DNA of 64,000 nt from UBA11524 sp963617205. Lineage in GTDB: Bacteria; Bacillota; Clostridia; Christensenellales; Aristaeellaceae. The notes below the pieces were generated by a model. It saw only the letters and a program-made list of their open reading frames with translations, made no database searches and was not told the DNA's origin. Location: positions 1-64,000 of the forward strand of contig CAVEOA010000002.1 of the NCBI GenBank assembly GCA_963617205.1. The letters run 5' to 3'. Position numbers and translations under genes: made by a program. Shown piece after piece: positions 7,765 to 15,695 of this stretch (the first letter of the stretch is position 1; the number at the start of each line of letters is the position of its first letter).

Positions 7765-9873
7765 ATGAACGGATGGATGGGTAATCTGCTGCGCGTCAAC
7801 CTGACAAGCAGAACCAGCAGCATTGAAAGCAGCGAAAAGTATTTCAAATACATCGGCGGCAAGGGCATGGCCAACCGCATCATGTATGACGAGGTGCCCG
7901 TCGGCACCGATCCCGCCGCACCCGAAAACAAGATCGTTTTCGCGGTAGGCCCCAATACCGGCTCCAGCGCGCCATGCTCCGGCCGCATCACCATTTCGTC
8001 CCTGTCCCCTTTCACCAAGTATAACGCGATTGTCGATGCGCACATGGGCGGCGACACCGCTGTCCGCATGAAGAACTGCGGCTACGACGCGGTCATCATC
8101 GAGGGCGCCAGCGACACCCCCGTTTACATCTACGTCAATGACGAGAACGTCGAAATTCGCGATGCGTCCCACGTCTGGGGCAAGACCACCAGCGACACCA
8201 CCGCCATCCTGACCAAGGAAACCGACAATGCCGCCAACGTCGTGTCCATCGGACCGGCGGGCGAGGCGATGCTCAACCTCAGCTGCGTCATGACCGGCAT
8301 CGGTCACTGCGGCGGCGGCGGTCTGGGCAAGGTGTTCGGCTCCAAGAAGCTCAAGGCAGTCGTGTTCCACGGCACCAAGGGCACGCAGATTGCCGACCCC
8401 AAGCGCGTGGTAGAGCTGAACAAGTACGTCATCGGCGACCTGATGGGCTCCAACAACAACCACGTTGTGCCCACCGTGGCGCAGTCCTGGTCTGAATACG
8501 AAAACACGTCCACCCGTTGGACGGGTCATCCCGGTATGACGTGGGGCGCTGCTGAAGGCGGCCCCATCGATACCGGCGAATCCGCCCCCGGCCAGCCCAC
8601 GCTGATTGGCTATCGCTGCCAGAAGGCCGTAAAGGATCACGGCGCGATCGCTGAAAAGTACACCGTCAAGATGACGGGCTGCGCCATGTGCCCCATCCGC
8701 TGCTTCGGCAGTGTGTACATTCCGCAGATGGAAAAGGCGACCGGCGTGGTCGGCTCCCATTCCAATACCTGCGGTGCAAACCGCGGCTTTGGTCTGAACG
8801 ACCTGGTAACTGTAAAAGATGTTGAAGAAGAAGGCGACGGCAAGTTAATTGCCCGTATTTATGCTTCTATCTTTGCTGATGATATGGGTCTGTGGGATAA
8901 CTACGGCGAGCTGGCTTGCACGCTGAAGTATTTCATGAAGGACGATTACAAGCTGATGAAGCAGATCATGACGGAGGATGAGTTCAACGCCATCGACTGG
9001 TCTAAACGTGAAAACGGTGATCTGTCCTTCATCAACGACCTGATTGCCTGTGTGCTGGATCCCAATAATTCCCTGAATATTCTGGGTCAGGGCGCGTACT
9101 ATGTAGATCAGAAGCATCATGACATTCTGGGCGATAACTATCTGCATTGCTCTGAAATCGGTCTGTGGGGGCCCATCGGCGCCAAGCGCCATCACGGCAA
9201 CGAGTGCGCGGCACAGGTCGGTCAGCTGACCAACATCATCTACAACCGCGACGGCATGTGCCACACCATCGTCAACATCACCGGCTCCGGTCTGCCCTAC
9301 GTCATCCAGAAGAACATTGTGGAAGACCTGTTTGGCGAAGGCTGCCTGGACGCGCCCAAGAATTACACCCCCATGAACGAGAGCAAGGCGCGCTTTGCCA
9401 AGTTCGGCATCATGCGTCAGGTGCTGCACGACAGCTTCACCCTGTGCAACTGGGTATGGCCGATGACCTTCAGCCCCCGCAAGGAGCGCGGCTACAAGGG
9501 CGACCTGAGCGTGGAATCCCAGTACATGAGCGCCATTACCGGCGAGGAGTGGAGCGAGGAGGATCTTGACCACGCAGTGGAGCGCTGCATTCAGCTGCAC
9601 CGCGCCATGACCGTCAAGGCCGCCGGCACCACCGACATGCGCAACAACCACGATGTCATTTCCAACTTCATCTTCGATATGGATCCCGACATGGAGCCCT
9701 TTACGCCCGGCACCGTGAAGCTGGAGCGCGAGGACTGGCAGAAGGCGCTGACGCTGTTCTACGAGCAGTTCGGCTGGGATCCCACCACCGGCGCACCCAC
9801 CCGCGAGACGCTCGAAAAGTTCGACCTCAAGGATGTCGCCGATGATCTGGACGCGCTCAACCTGCTTCCCTAA
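7765..9873 (+). CDS. Aldehyde:ferredoxin oxidoreductase-family tungsto/molybdo-enzyme (YdhV-like)
   Basis: 702 residues, about 100 longer than archaeal AOR and equal to the E. coli YdhV class (700). The N-terminal AOR domain is clear: GNLLRVNLTS, YIGGKGMANRIMYDE, NKIVFAVGPNTG, CGYDAVIIEGAS, GGGGLGKVFGSKKLKAVV. The cubane ligands are CAMCPIRC at about residues 306-313, with a distal Cys in the IACVLDPNNS segment. It has no TAT signal, so it is either cytoplasmic or co-exported with the ferredoxin subunit. The substrate is unknown. Bis-pterin W or Mo is expected from the family, and cofactor genes surround it. Confidence 0.9.
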   Translation: MNGWMGNLLRVNLTSRTSSIESSEKYFKYIGGKGMANRIMYDEVPVGTDPAAPENKIVFAVGPNTGSSAPCSGRITISSLSPFTKYNAIVDAHMGGDTAVRMKNCGYDAVIIEGASDTPVYIYVNDENVEIRDASHVWGKTTSDTTAILTKETDNAANVVSIGPAGEAMLNLSCVMTGIGHCGGGGLGKVFGSKKLKAVVFHGTKGTQIADPKRVVELNKYVIGDLMGSNNNHVVPTVAQSWSEYENTSTRWTGHPGMTWGAAEGGPIDTGESAPGQPTLIGYRCQKAVKDHGAIAEKYTVKMTGCAMCPIRCFGSVYIPQMEKATGVVGSHSNTCGANRGFGLNDLVTVKDVEEEGDGKLIARIYASIFADDMGLWDNYGELACTLKYFMKDDYKLMKQIMTEDEFNAIDWSKRENGDLSFINDLIACVLDPNNSLNILGQGAYYVDQKHHDILGDNYLHCSEIGLWGPIGAKRHHGNECAAQVGQLTNIIYNRDGMCHTIVNITGSGLPYVIQKNIVEDLFGEGCLDAPKNYTPMNESKARFAKFGIMRQVLHDSFTLCNWVWPMTFSPRKERGYKGDLSVESQYMSAITGEEWSEEDLDHAVERCIQLHRAMTVKAAGTTDMRNNHDVISNFIFDMDPDMEPFTPGTVKLEREDWQKALTLFYEQFGWDPTTGAPTRETLEKFDLKDVADDLDALNLLP

Positions 9874-10434
9874 ATGAGCGATCAGGTAGTCGACCGCGCG
9901 CAGGTGCTCTATGAGTGCCTGCGCGCGCACACTGCGAAGTCCAAAGTGACCGGCAGAAAGCAGCTGATGCAGCATCCGCCTGAAGGGCTGGACAAGGAGG
10001 AGTTGAGCGCTCTCCTCGCTCAGCTGGGCACCCCGGAGGTGCCTGAGGCGCTGCAGAATGTTGCCGTCCTGTCCGGCCGCAAGGACCAGTATTACTACGA
10101 TAGCAGCATCATGACGCGTCATTACGCCGAAATCGATACGCTGCTGCAGGAGAAGGATATTCTGCGCACCATCGCCAGCGTGACGCGTTCGGACTCCAAT
10201 CTGTATCCGCGCCCGACGCAGTTTTCCAAGCTGCAGGATGTCCCCTTCCGCTTCAGCCGCGATGAATTGCTCGGCGCCGCCGCACGCATGCGCGATGAAC
10301 CGGAGTATAAGGACATCGGTCTGATTGAGGCGTCCAACGGTGCAAAGGCATTCTTCTCCACCAAATACCTGACGAAGGCTTACGCGCAGTCCCTGCTTGA
10401 GTGGATTGAAGTGGAGGAGCCTAATAATCCATAA
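9874..10434 (+). CDS. Small partner protein of the AOR-family enzyme (YdhW-like position)
   Basis: 186 residues. The ATG follows the AOR stop codon with no gap, so translation is coupled. No Cys cluster, signal peptide or membrane segment is visible. Residues 20-45 (KSKVTGRKQLMQHPPEG) are basic, and the rest is an acidic/mixed helical protein ending in EWIEVEEPNNP. I recognise no domain; the gene order ferredoxin-AOR-small protein is that of ydhY-V-W in E. coli, which suggests a third subunit or maturation chaperone. That assignment is by position only. Confidence 0.75.
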   Translation: MSDQVVDRAQVLYECLRAHTAKSKVTGRKQLMQHPPEGLDKEELSALLAQLGTPEVPEALQNVAVLSGRKDQYYYDSSIMTRHYAEIDTLLQEKDILRTIASVTRSDSNLYPRPTQFSKLQDVPFRFSRDELLGAAARMRDEPEYKDIGLIEASNGAKAFFSTKYLTKAYAQSLLEWIEVEEPNNP

Positions 10435-10476
10435 AAAACCAGCACAGCGCAGAATGGGAGGATAACACACAGCAGC

Positions 10477-10809
10477 ATGTTTAACATTGGGTTTGAGGAA
10501 CTGATTGTGATCCTGCTGGTCGCGTTTGTGATTGTCGGTCCAAAGGATTTGCCCAAGGTAGCCCGTGCGCTCGGCCGCTTCGTCAAGATGATCAAGAAGA
10601 TGTATGCCGAGTTCAAGGAGGAAACTGGTCTGGATGAGGCGATAGGCGAGTTTCAGGATGCTTCCCGCGACATCAGCAATACCCTGCGCGATGCCGACCC
10701 GAGACAGGAAATCCGTTCAGCGCAGCGCGATGCTGAAAAAGCAATCAGGGAAGCAAAAAAAGAAGTCGAATCAGACAAAAACAAAAACATTAAGGAGGAG
10801 AAAAAATGA
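10477..10809 (+). CDS. Twin-arginine translocase subunit TatA/TatB (TatB-like)
   Basis: 110 residues: an N-terminal membrane helix (MFNIGFEELIVILLVAFVIV), the GPKDLPKVARALGR amphipathic helix and a long charged tail. The MFxIGFxEL start and GPKDLP hinge are closer to TatB than to TatA. It overlaps the next gene by 4 bp (ATGA). RBS GGGAGG is 15 nt upstream, somewhat far. Confidence 0.88.
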   Translation: MFNIGFEELIVILLVAFVIVGPKDLPKVARALGRFVKMIKKMYAEFKEETGLDEAIGEFQDASRDISNTLRDADPRQEIRSAQRDAEKAIREAKKEVESDKNKNIKEEKK

Positions 10810-10997
10810 GAATCGGTGTAACGGAAATTCTGCTGATCCTGGCGCTGGCTTTGGTGCTCTTCGGCGGCGGAAAGCTGGCTGGTGTCGGCAAGGCGCTTGG
10901 ACAGAGCATCCGCGAGTTCAAGAAGGAAGTCAAGTCCGACGACGACAAGGCAGAAAGCGCAGAGCAGCCGGAAGACAAGAAAACGGAGACAAAGTAA
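10806..10997 (+). CDS. tatA: Twin-arginine translocase subunit TatA
   Basis: 63 residues: one N-terminal membrane helix (ILLILALALVLFGGGKL), the amphipathic AGVGKALGQSIREFKKEV helix and a short acidic/basic tail, the minimal TatA plan. RBS AAGGAGG lies inside the end of the preceding gene. Together with the TatB-like protein and TatC it makes a complete translocase encoded with its TAT-signal client. Confidence 0.9.
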   Translation: MRIGVTEILLILALALVLFGGGKLAGVGKALGQSIREFKKEVKSDDDKAESAEQPEDKKTETK

Positions 10998-11003
10998 CGC
11001 TTT

Positions 11004-11783
11004 ATGGCAACTAACAAAAAGGCGCTGACGCCTGAAGAACGGCAGGCGCAGGAAGCGGAACGCCTGGAGCGCAAGGCGGCACTTTCCGAGCACATCAAGG
11101 CATTGCGCCGTGTGCTGATTGTGTCGGTGAGCGCGGTAGGCATTGTTTTTCTTGTGCTGTTCTATCTGTTCTGCACGCCACTGGTGGATTTTGTGCTGGA
11201 GCCCGTGCGTTCCCGCGGCATCGAGGTCATCTCCACGGCCGTCAGCGAGGCGCTGATGCTCAAGTTCAAGACATGCCTTGTCGCTGCGGTCGTGATTGCG
11301 ATGCCGGTCATCATCCAGCAGATTTGGTCATTCGTGACCCCTGCCCTCTATGACAGCGAAAAGCGGCTGTTTGCAAGCCTGTTCGTCGTGATGCTGCTGC
11401 TGTTCATCGTCGGTGTGGTGTTCTGCTATGTGTATGTGTTTCCGCTGGCGGTGGATCTGTTCTGGGAAGCCAGCGACGGCGTGGCGACAGCCATGTGGTC
11501 CGTGCAGGAGTACTTCAACTTCGTGCTGGCCTTCGTGCTGCCATTCGGCGCCATGTTTGAGCTGCCCGTGGTCATCTACATGCTTGCACGTCACGGGATG
11601 GTGACCTACACAACGCTTGCCGGCATCCGCAAATATGTTGCCCTTGCCATTGCGGTCATCGCTGCGATTCTGACGCCGCCTGACATCGTATCCCAGTGCA
11701 TGCTTGGTATCCCGATGTACCTGCTCTACGAGATTTCCGTGCAGGTTGCGCGCTTCGTCAAGCCGAAAACGCCAGCCACATAA
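11004..11783 (+). CDS. tatC: Sec-independent protein translocase TatC
   Basis: 259 residues with six predicted membrane segments. The first cytoplasmic region has LSEHIKALRRVL, corresponding to the conserved SHLxELR twin-arginine-binding motif. Later segments (SFVTPALYDSEK, FGAMFELPVVIYML, ILTPPDIVSQ) are typical of TatC. Last gene of the AOR-Tat operon, ended by the hairpin at 11782-11809. Confidence 0.95.
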   Translation: MATNKKALTPEERQAQEAERLERKAALSEHIKALRRVLIVSVSAVGIVFLVLFYLFCTPLVDFVLEPVRSRGIEVISTAVSEALMLKFKTCLVAAVVIAMPVIIQQIWSFVTPALYDSEKRLFASLFVVMLLLFIVGVVFCYVYVFPLAVDLFWEASDGVATAMWSVQEYFNFVLAFVLPFGAMFELPVVIYMLARHGMVTYTTLAGIRKYVALAIAVIAAILTPPDIVSQCMLGIPMYLLYEISVQVARFVKPKTPAT

Positions 11784-11809
11784 AAAGAGGCATTTCGCCT
11801 CTTTTTTTT
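11782..11809. terminator. Bidirectional terminator between tatC and modC
   Basis: AAAAAGAGGC, a 5-nt loop and GCCTC followed by eight T's. The A-run on the left lets it also serve the convergent modC gene. Confidence 0.92.
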
Positions 11810-11826
11810 GTACCCCTATTTGATTT

Positions 11827-12876
11827 TCACTGATACAGCAGCAGGATGTTTTCGGGCGCGACGCCAAGCTCCAGCTGATTGTTTTCCGGCTTATTGTCCT
11901 TGGCAAGCCGCCACCAGAGCGATGCGCTTTCCTCCGTCTGCCCGTCAAAGCGAAACGGGATGGTCATTTCAAACGGCTCCTCCATCATCCCGACGAGCGT
12001 AACCCTGCAGCGGTTCTGCTTGCAGCGCTGATTGAAATAATGCGCACGAATCCCGACAGCAAGCAGGTTGTCCTTCACCCTTGCCGCGGTGTGCAGCGTA
12101 ACGTTCCAGTCCGGCACAAACACCTCATACTCACCCGTTCTGACGGCTTTGGCAATGTTCTTGCATCCCGTTACCTCCGCTGCGGCGATGCTGCCCGGGT
12201 CGGCGAAGAGCTCCTTTGTCGGGCGAAGCGTCAGGATGCTGCCGCTTTCCATCAGGGCGATGCGATCGCAAAGGCGGTATGCCTCATCGCGGCTGTGCGT
12301 GACCATCAGCATCGTCCCCTGATAGGTGCTCAGGAGCTGCTTCATTTCAATTTGCAGCTTTTCGCGCAGATGGCTGTCCAGCGCGGAAAACGGCTCATCG
12401 AGCATCAGCAGCTTCGGGTTGCTGATGAGGATGCGCGCCAGTGCGGTGCGCTGCTGCTGTCCGCCGGAGAGCTGATGCGGCAGATGGCGTTCCAGCCCGC
12501 TCAACCCAAGCAGATTCACGACATCCTTCAGCGCCTTTTCGCGGTCAGCCGGCGCACTTTTCGATGCACGCAGTCCGCAGAAGATGTTCTGCCGCACCGT
12601 CATGTTCGGAAACAGCGCGTAATTCTGGAACAGATACCCAACGTGCCGTTTCTGCGGCGGCAGGTTGATTTTCTTTTCGCTGTCAAACAGCACGATGCCA
12701 TCCAGCTCAATATGACCGCTGTCGGGCTTCTCGATGCCGGCGATGCATTTGAGCGTCATGCTCTTTCCGCAGCCCGATGCGCCGAGAATGCCAAGCACGC
12801 CGTCCTCTCCGCAGGTGAAATCCGTCTGAAGGCAGAAGCTGCCCAGCTGCTTTTTAATCTTAACTGCGAGGTGCAT
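11827..12876 (-). CDS. modC: Molybdate/tungstate ABC transporter ATP-binding protein ModC
   Basis: 349 residues. Walker A GASGCGKSM, signature LSGGQQQRTALARIL, Walker B LLMLDEPFSALD and a switch His (VTHSRDEAYRLCD) are all present. The C-terminal third (about 240-349) is a TOBE-like regulatory region. It overlaps modB by 17 bp. Together with ModA and ModB it imports the oxyanion for the adjacent cofactor operon. Sequence alone does not tell molybdate from tungstate. Confidence 0.92.
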   Translation of the reverse strand: MHLAVKIKKQLGSFCLQTDFTCGEDGVLGILGASGCGKSMTLKCIAGIEKPDSGHIELDGIVLFDSEKKINLPPQKRHVGYLFQNYALFPNMTVRQNIFCGLRASKSAPADREKALKDVVNLLGLSGLERHLPHQLSGGQQQRTALARILISNPKLLMLDEPFSALDSHLREKLQIEMKQLLSTYQGTMLMVTHSRDEAYRLCDRIALMESGSILTLRPTKELFADPGSIAAAEVTGCKNIAKAVRTGEYEVFVPDWNVTLHTAARVKDNLLAVGIRAHYFNQRCKQNRCRVTLVGMMEEPFEMTIPFRFDGQTEESASLWWRLAKDNKPENNQLELGVAPENILLLYQ

Positions 12877-13540
12877 TTGCGCGTCCTCCCTTCTGCCTGC
12901 GCTCCAGCATATTGACCGTCAGCAGGACGACGGCGGAAATGGCGAGGTTCACCATCACCCAGAAGAACGCGCCGCCTTCGTCATTTGTCCGCCACAGCTG
13001 ATAGACCGTTGTGGATATCGTTGCTGTCCTGCCGGGCGTGTAGCCAATCAGCATGCTTGTCGCGCCGTATTCGCCCAGCGCGCGCGCAAACGCCAGCACC
13101 GCGCCGGCAAGAATCCCCTGACGGCAGTACGGCATACGGATGCGCCAGAAGATATACGTGTTGGACAGCCCCAGCGTCTGTCCGGCATACGCCAGCGTCT
13201 GGTCGAAGCTCTCAAACGCACCGCGTGCCGTGCGGTACATCAGCGGAAACGCCACGACAGACGCTGCCAGCACGCCGCCATACCACGTCATGACAAACTT
13301 GATGCCGAACTGGTTGAGGAACATGCCAATCGGTCGCTTCACGCCGAAAACCAGCAGGATAAAATAACCCACGACCGTCGGCGGCAGCACCATCGGCAGC
13401 GTCAGGATGACATCGAGAATGCCCTTGAGCCAGCGCGGCAGCTTGGCAACATAGTACGCCGCGAAAATGCCCGTAAAAAACACGAGCACGCTGCTGATGG
13501 CCGCGATACGAAGCGAATTATACAGCGGATACCAATCCAT
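12860..13540 (-). CDS. modB: Molybdate/tungstate ABC transporter permease ModB
   Basis: 226 residues with five to six membrane helices and the EAA-type loop (ARALGEYGATSMLIG) that docks on ModC. I start it at 13540 (MDWYPLYNS), because GGAGGGG lies 6 nt upstream; the longer frame to 13576 would run through the terminator hairpin at 13553-13588. ModB-type hallmarks are VLTLPMVLPPTVVGYFILL and AFPLMYRTARGAFE. Confidence 0.93.
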   Translation of the reverse strand: MDWYPLYNSLRIAAISSVLVFFTGIFAAYYVAKLPRWLKGILDVILTLPMVLPPTVVGYFILLVFGVKRPIGMFLNQFGIKFVMTWYGGVLAASVVAFPLMYRTARGAFESFDQTLAYAGQTLGLSNTYIFWRIRMPYCRQGILAGAVLAFARALGEYGATSMLIGYTPGRTATISTTVYQLWRTNDEGGAFFWVMVNLAISAVVLLTVNMLERRQKGGRANAPRS

Positions 13541-13552
13541 ACAGCCCCTCCG

Positions 13553-13588
13553 AAAAAAATCCCGGAAAGGCGCCATGCCCTTCCGGGA
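13553..13588 (-). terminator. Intercistronic terminator between modA and modB
   Basis: On the minus strand TCCCGGAAGG pairs with CCTTTCCGGGA, followed by seven T's (13559-13553). It lies 17 nt after the modA stop, so it would attenuate modBC relative to modA and give the usual excess of binding protein. Confidence 0.8.
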
Positions 13589-13604
13589 ATGCTTGCTTGA
13601 TTGA

Positions 13605-14417
13605 TCAGTTCGCCGGCGCGAAGCCTACGCTCTCGAACACCGCCATGGCGTCCTCGCCCTGCAGGTATTCAAGGAAAGCCTTGGCTGCATCGGGATGAGC
13701 GGCCGTCTTGAGCACAGCGGCAGGATAGATGACCTGACCGCACATGTCCTTCGTGGCGTAGTCAACGATGGTCAGACCCGCGCTGAAGGCGTCCGTGCAG
13801 TACACGATGCCGCAGTCAACGCTGCTCTCGACAACCTGCGTGGTGACTTCCTTGACGTTGCTGCCATAGGAAAGCACGCTGTTCTTGACGAGCTCGTCCT
13901 CAGCAAGGCCATAGAAGGCAAAAATCTTCTGGGTGTACTGACCGACAGGAACATCGCTGTTGCCCATTGCCAGCAGAACGTCGCCGTTCTTGAGGTGCTC
14001 CGCAAGGTCATCAAAGCTCTCGATGCCCTTCGGGTTGCCTTCCGGCACGCACAGGGTCACGCGGTTCTCCAGCAGGTTCAGACGGGTTTCGCTGTCCACA
14101 AAATCGAGACCTTCCGTGTTGACAGTCGCGTCCGCGGTGATGTCCAGCTGATTCATCTGCTTCGGGGAAGCGGAGATGAACAGGTCGCAGTCAGCGCCTT
14201 CCTGAATCTGCGTCTTGAGGGTGCCGGAGGAGTCGAAATTGAACACGAGCGTCACATTCGGCGCAACCTCGGCGTACATTTCAGCAATCTTCGTCAGCGT
14301 TTCGGTCATCGATGCGGCGGCAAACACAACCAGCTCGACCGATTCCTCGGCCAGAGCAGCCGTGCAGCAGCTGCACAGCAGGACGAGCGCTGTCAACAGG
14401 GCCGTAAGCTTCTTCAT
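13605..14417 (-). CDS. modA: Molybdate/tungstate-binding protein ModA
   Basis: 270 residues with a signal peptide that includes LLCSCC, a possible lipobox. Oxyanion-binding ModA motifs follow: VVFAAASMTETL (first Ser site), NFDSSGTLKTQI, GADCDLFISAS, VPVGQYTQKI and DCGIVYCTDA. Encoded first in the operon, followed by a partial terminator. An inverted repeat CAAAACG-N10-CGTTTTG at 14450-14473, upstream of the start, is a possible operator. Confidence 0.93.
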   Translation of the reverse strand: MKKLTALLTALVLLCSCCTAALAEESVELVVFAAASMTETLTKIAEMYAEVAPNVTLVFNFDSSGTLKTQIQEGADCDLFISASPKQMNQLDITADATVNTEGLDFVDSETRLNLLENRVTLCVPEGNPKGIESFDDLAEHLKNGDVLLAMGNSDVPVGQYTQKIFAFYGLAEDELVKNSVLSYGSNVKEVTTQVVESSVDCGIVYCTDAFSAGLTIVDYATKDMCGQVIYPAAVLKTAAHPDAAKAFLEYLQGEDAMAVFESVGFAPAN

Positions 14418-14480
14418 GGGTCTTCTCCTTTGCTGTTCGCAAATGTATTCAAAACGCGTATTTACACGTTTTGTGCAAGA

Positions 14481-15506
14481 TTATACGCCCTTGCCGAATC
14501 CGCAGTTCGGGAAATGGCAGACCGGGCAGTTCAGACACAATCCGCCGTTGCCGTAACCGGACAGCTGCTCGGCAGTCACCATTTCGCCGGAAAGCAGATA
14601 CGGCAGCACCAAATCAAACACCGTGCGCTTGGCATACATCACGCATCCCGGCAGACCGCAGACCGGACGTCCATCCTGCGTGTAGGACAGGAGGAACATT
14701 GCACCCGGCAGCACCGGTGCGCCGTAGCTGATGATGTTGACGCCCGCATTTTTGATAGCAAGCGGCGTTCGGTCATCGGGGTCGACGCTCATGCCGCCCG
14801 TGCACAGCACCATGTCCATGCCGTCATCAAGCATTTTCCTGATGGCTTCGGTAATCGCCTGCGTGTCATCGCCCAAGACGACATGCGCCGCCATCGTGCT
14901 GCCGCATTCAGCCAGCTTCTTCTCCAGCACCGGCGTAAACTGATCCTGAATCAGCCCCTTGAACACCTCGCTGCCCGTCGTGATAATGCCGACACGGCGC
15001 GCCTTCAACGGCAGCAGACGCAAGATGGGTGTATCCCCTGCCAGAGCACGCGCCTGCGTCATCGCTTCCTTTTCGATTGTCAGCGGAATAATGCGCGTGC
15101 CGCACAGCTTGTCGCCCGCCTTGACCATGAAACCGGAGGGACGAGTAGCAATCATCATCCTGCCGACGCTGTTAATCGCGCGCAGACGCGGCAAATCCGC
15201 CAGAAACAGACCGTCGCACTCGGCAGTCAGCTCGATTTTGCCCTCCTTGGGCTGCGATGCCTTCATATGCGGACCCATGCACATATCGCGCAGAATCGCA
15301 GCGGCATCGTTCTCATGCAGCATGTTCTCATTCTGTTCCCAGATATAGATATGCTCCTTGCCCACGCTCAGCAGCACAGGAATATCCTCTTCCCGGATGA
15401 TATGCCCCTTGCGAAACACCGCGTCCTTCGTGACGCCGGGAATAATCTGCGTTATATCATGGCAAAGCATCTGCCCGACTGCTTCGGTCGTTTTGACTAA
15501 TTTCAT
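14481..15506 (-). CDS. MoeA-like molybdopterin-binding protein with C-terminal Cys cluster
   Basis: 341 residues. The central part has the MPT-binding MoeA/MogA fold (VGIITTGSEVFKGL, VLCTGGMSVDPDDRTP, GAPVLPGAMFLLSY, GLPGCVMYAKRTVFD). The N-terminal part is not the MoeA AFDRSPYDGYAV region. The extreme C-terminus is CLNCPVCHFPNCGFG, with Cys324/327/330/335 spaced CxxCxxCx4C, which could bind Zn or an Fe-S cluster. It has its own consensus promoter and lies between the glycosidase locus and modABC. This type is found beside molybdenum enzyme genes in clostridia; a regulatory or metal-insertion role is inferred. Confidence 0.8.
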   Translation of the reverse strand: MKLVKTTEAVGQMLCHDITQIIPGVTKDAVFRKGHIIREEDIPVLLSVGKEHIYIWEQNENMLHENDAAAILRDMCMGPHMKASQPKEGKIELTAECDGLFLADLPRLRAINSVGRMMIATRPSGFMVKAGDKLCGTRIIPLTIEKEAMTQARALAGDTPILRLLPLKARRVGIITTGSEVFKGLIQDQFTPVLEKKLAECGSTMAAHVVLGDDTQAITEAIRKMLDDGMDMVLCTGGMSVDPDDRTPLAIKNAGVNIISYGAPVLPGAMFLLSYTQDGRPVCGLPGCVMYAKRTVFDLVLPYLLSGEMVTAEQLSGYGNGGLCLNCPVCHFPNCGFGKGV

Positions 15507-15603
15507 GGTCGTATTTCACTCTCTTTATGCATGCTGAAAGCGCATTCTGCTGTGTCAAGGAACGGTCAAATTCCTTCGATTGAACGCACAAGAACACAGT
15601 GCA

Positions 15604-15632
15604 ATTATAATCGAAAACGCCGCGATTGTCAA
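15604..15632 (-). promoter_or_regulatory. Sigma-A promoter of the MoeA-like gene
   Basis: Minus strand TTGACA (15632-15627), 17-bp spacer, TATAAT (15609-15604). The leader to 15506 is about 90 nt. A 20-bp sequence that recurs at 25931 lies 10 bp upstream of the -35 box. Confidence 0.85.
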
Positions 15633-15642
15633 GCCGGTTTCC

Positions 15643-15662
15643 GGAATAGACACGACTGCCTC
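15643..15662. repeat. 20-bp exact repeat, copy 1
   Basis: GGAATAGACACGACTGCCTC on the + strand, identical to 25931-25950. Here it overlaps the left arm of the hairpin at 15652-15693. Both copies lie just upstream of a leftward promoter and in the same orientation to it. Confidence 0.85.
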
Positions 15663-15693
15663 CCACGGCATATGTACCATGGGAGGCAGTCGT
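15652..15693 (-). terminator. Terminator-like 14-bp hairpin after the GH3 operon
   Basis: ACGACTGCCTCCCA (15652-15665) and TGGGAGGCAGTCGT (15680-15693) form a perfect 14-bp stem with a 14-nt loop, 2 nt after the GH3 stop. On the minus strand it is followed by GTCTATTCC, a poor U-tract, so termination strength is uncertain. Confidence 0.6.
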
Positions 15694-15695
15694 TT

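Noticed and set aside
7726..10470. Two long minus-strand open frames across the AOR operon
   Set aside because: Both are shadows of the AOR-family gene and its partner; compositions rich in Val/Gly/His/Ala with no RBS or motif.
13695..15500. 601-codon + strand open frame across modA and the MoeA-like gene
   Set aside because: Antisense to two well-supported genes, spans their promoter region and lacks any family feature.
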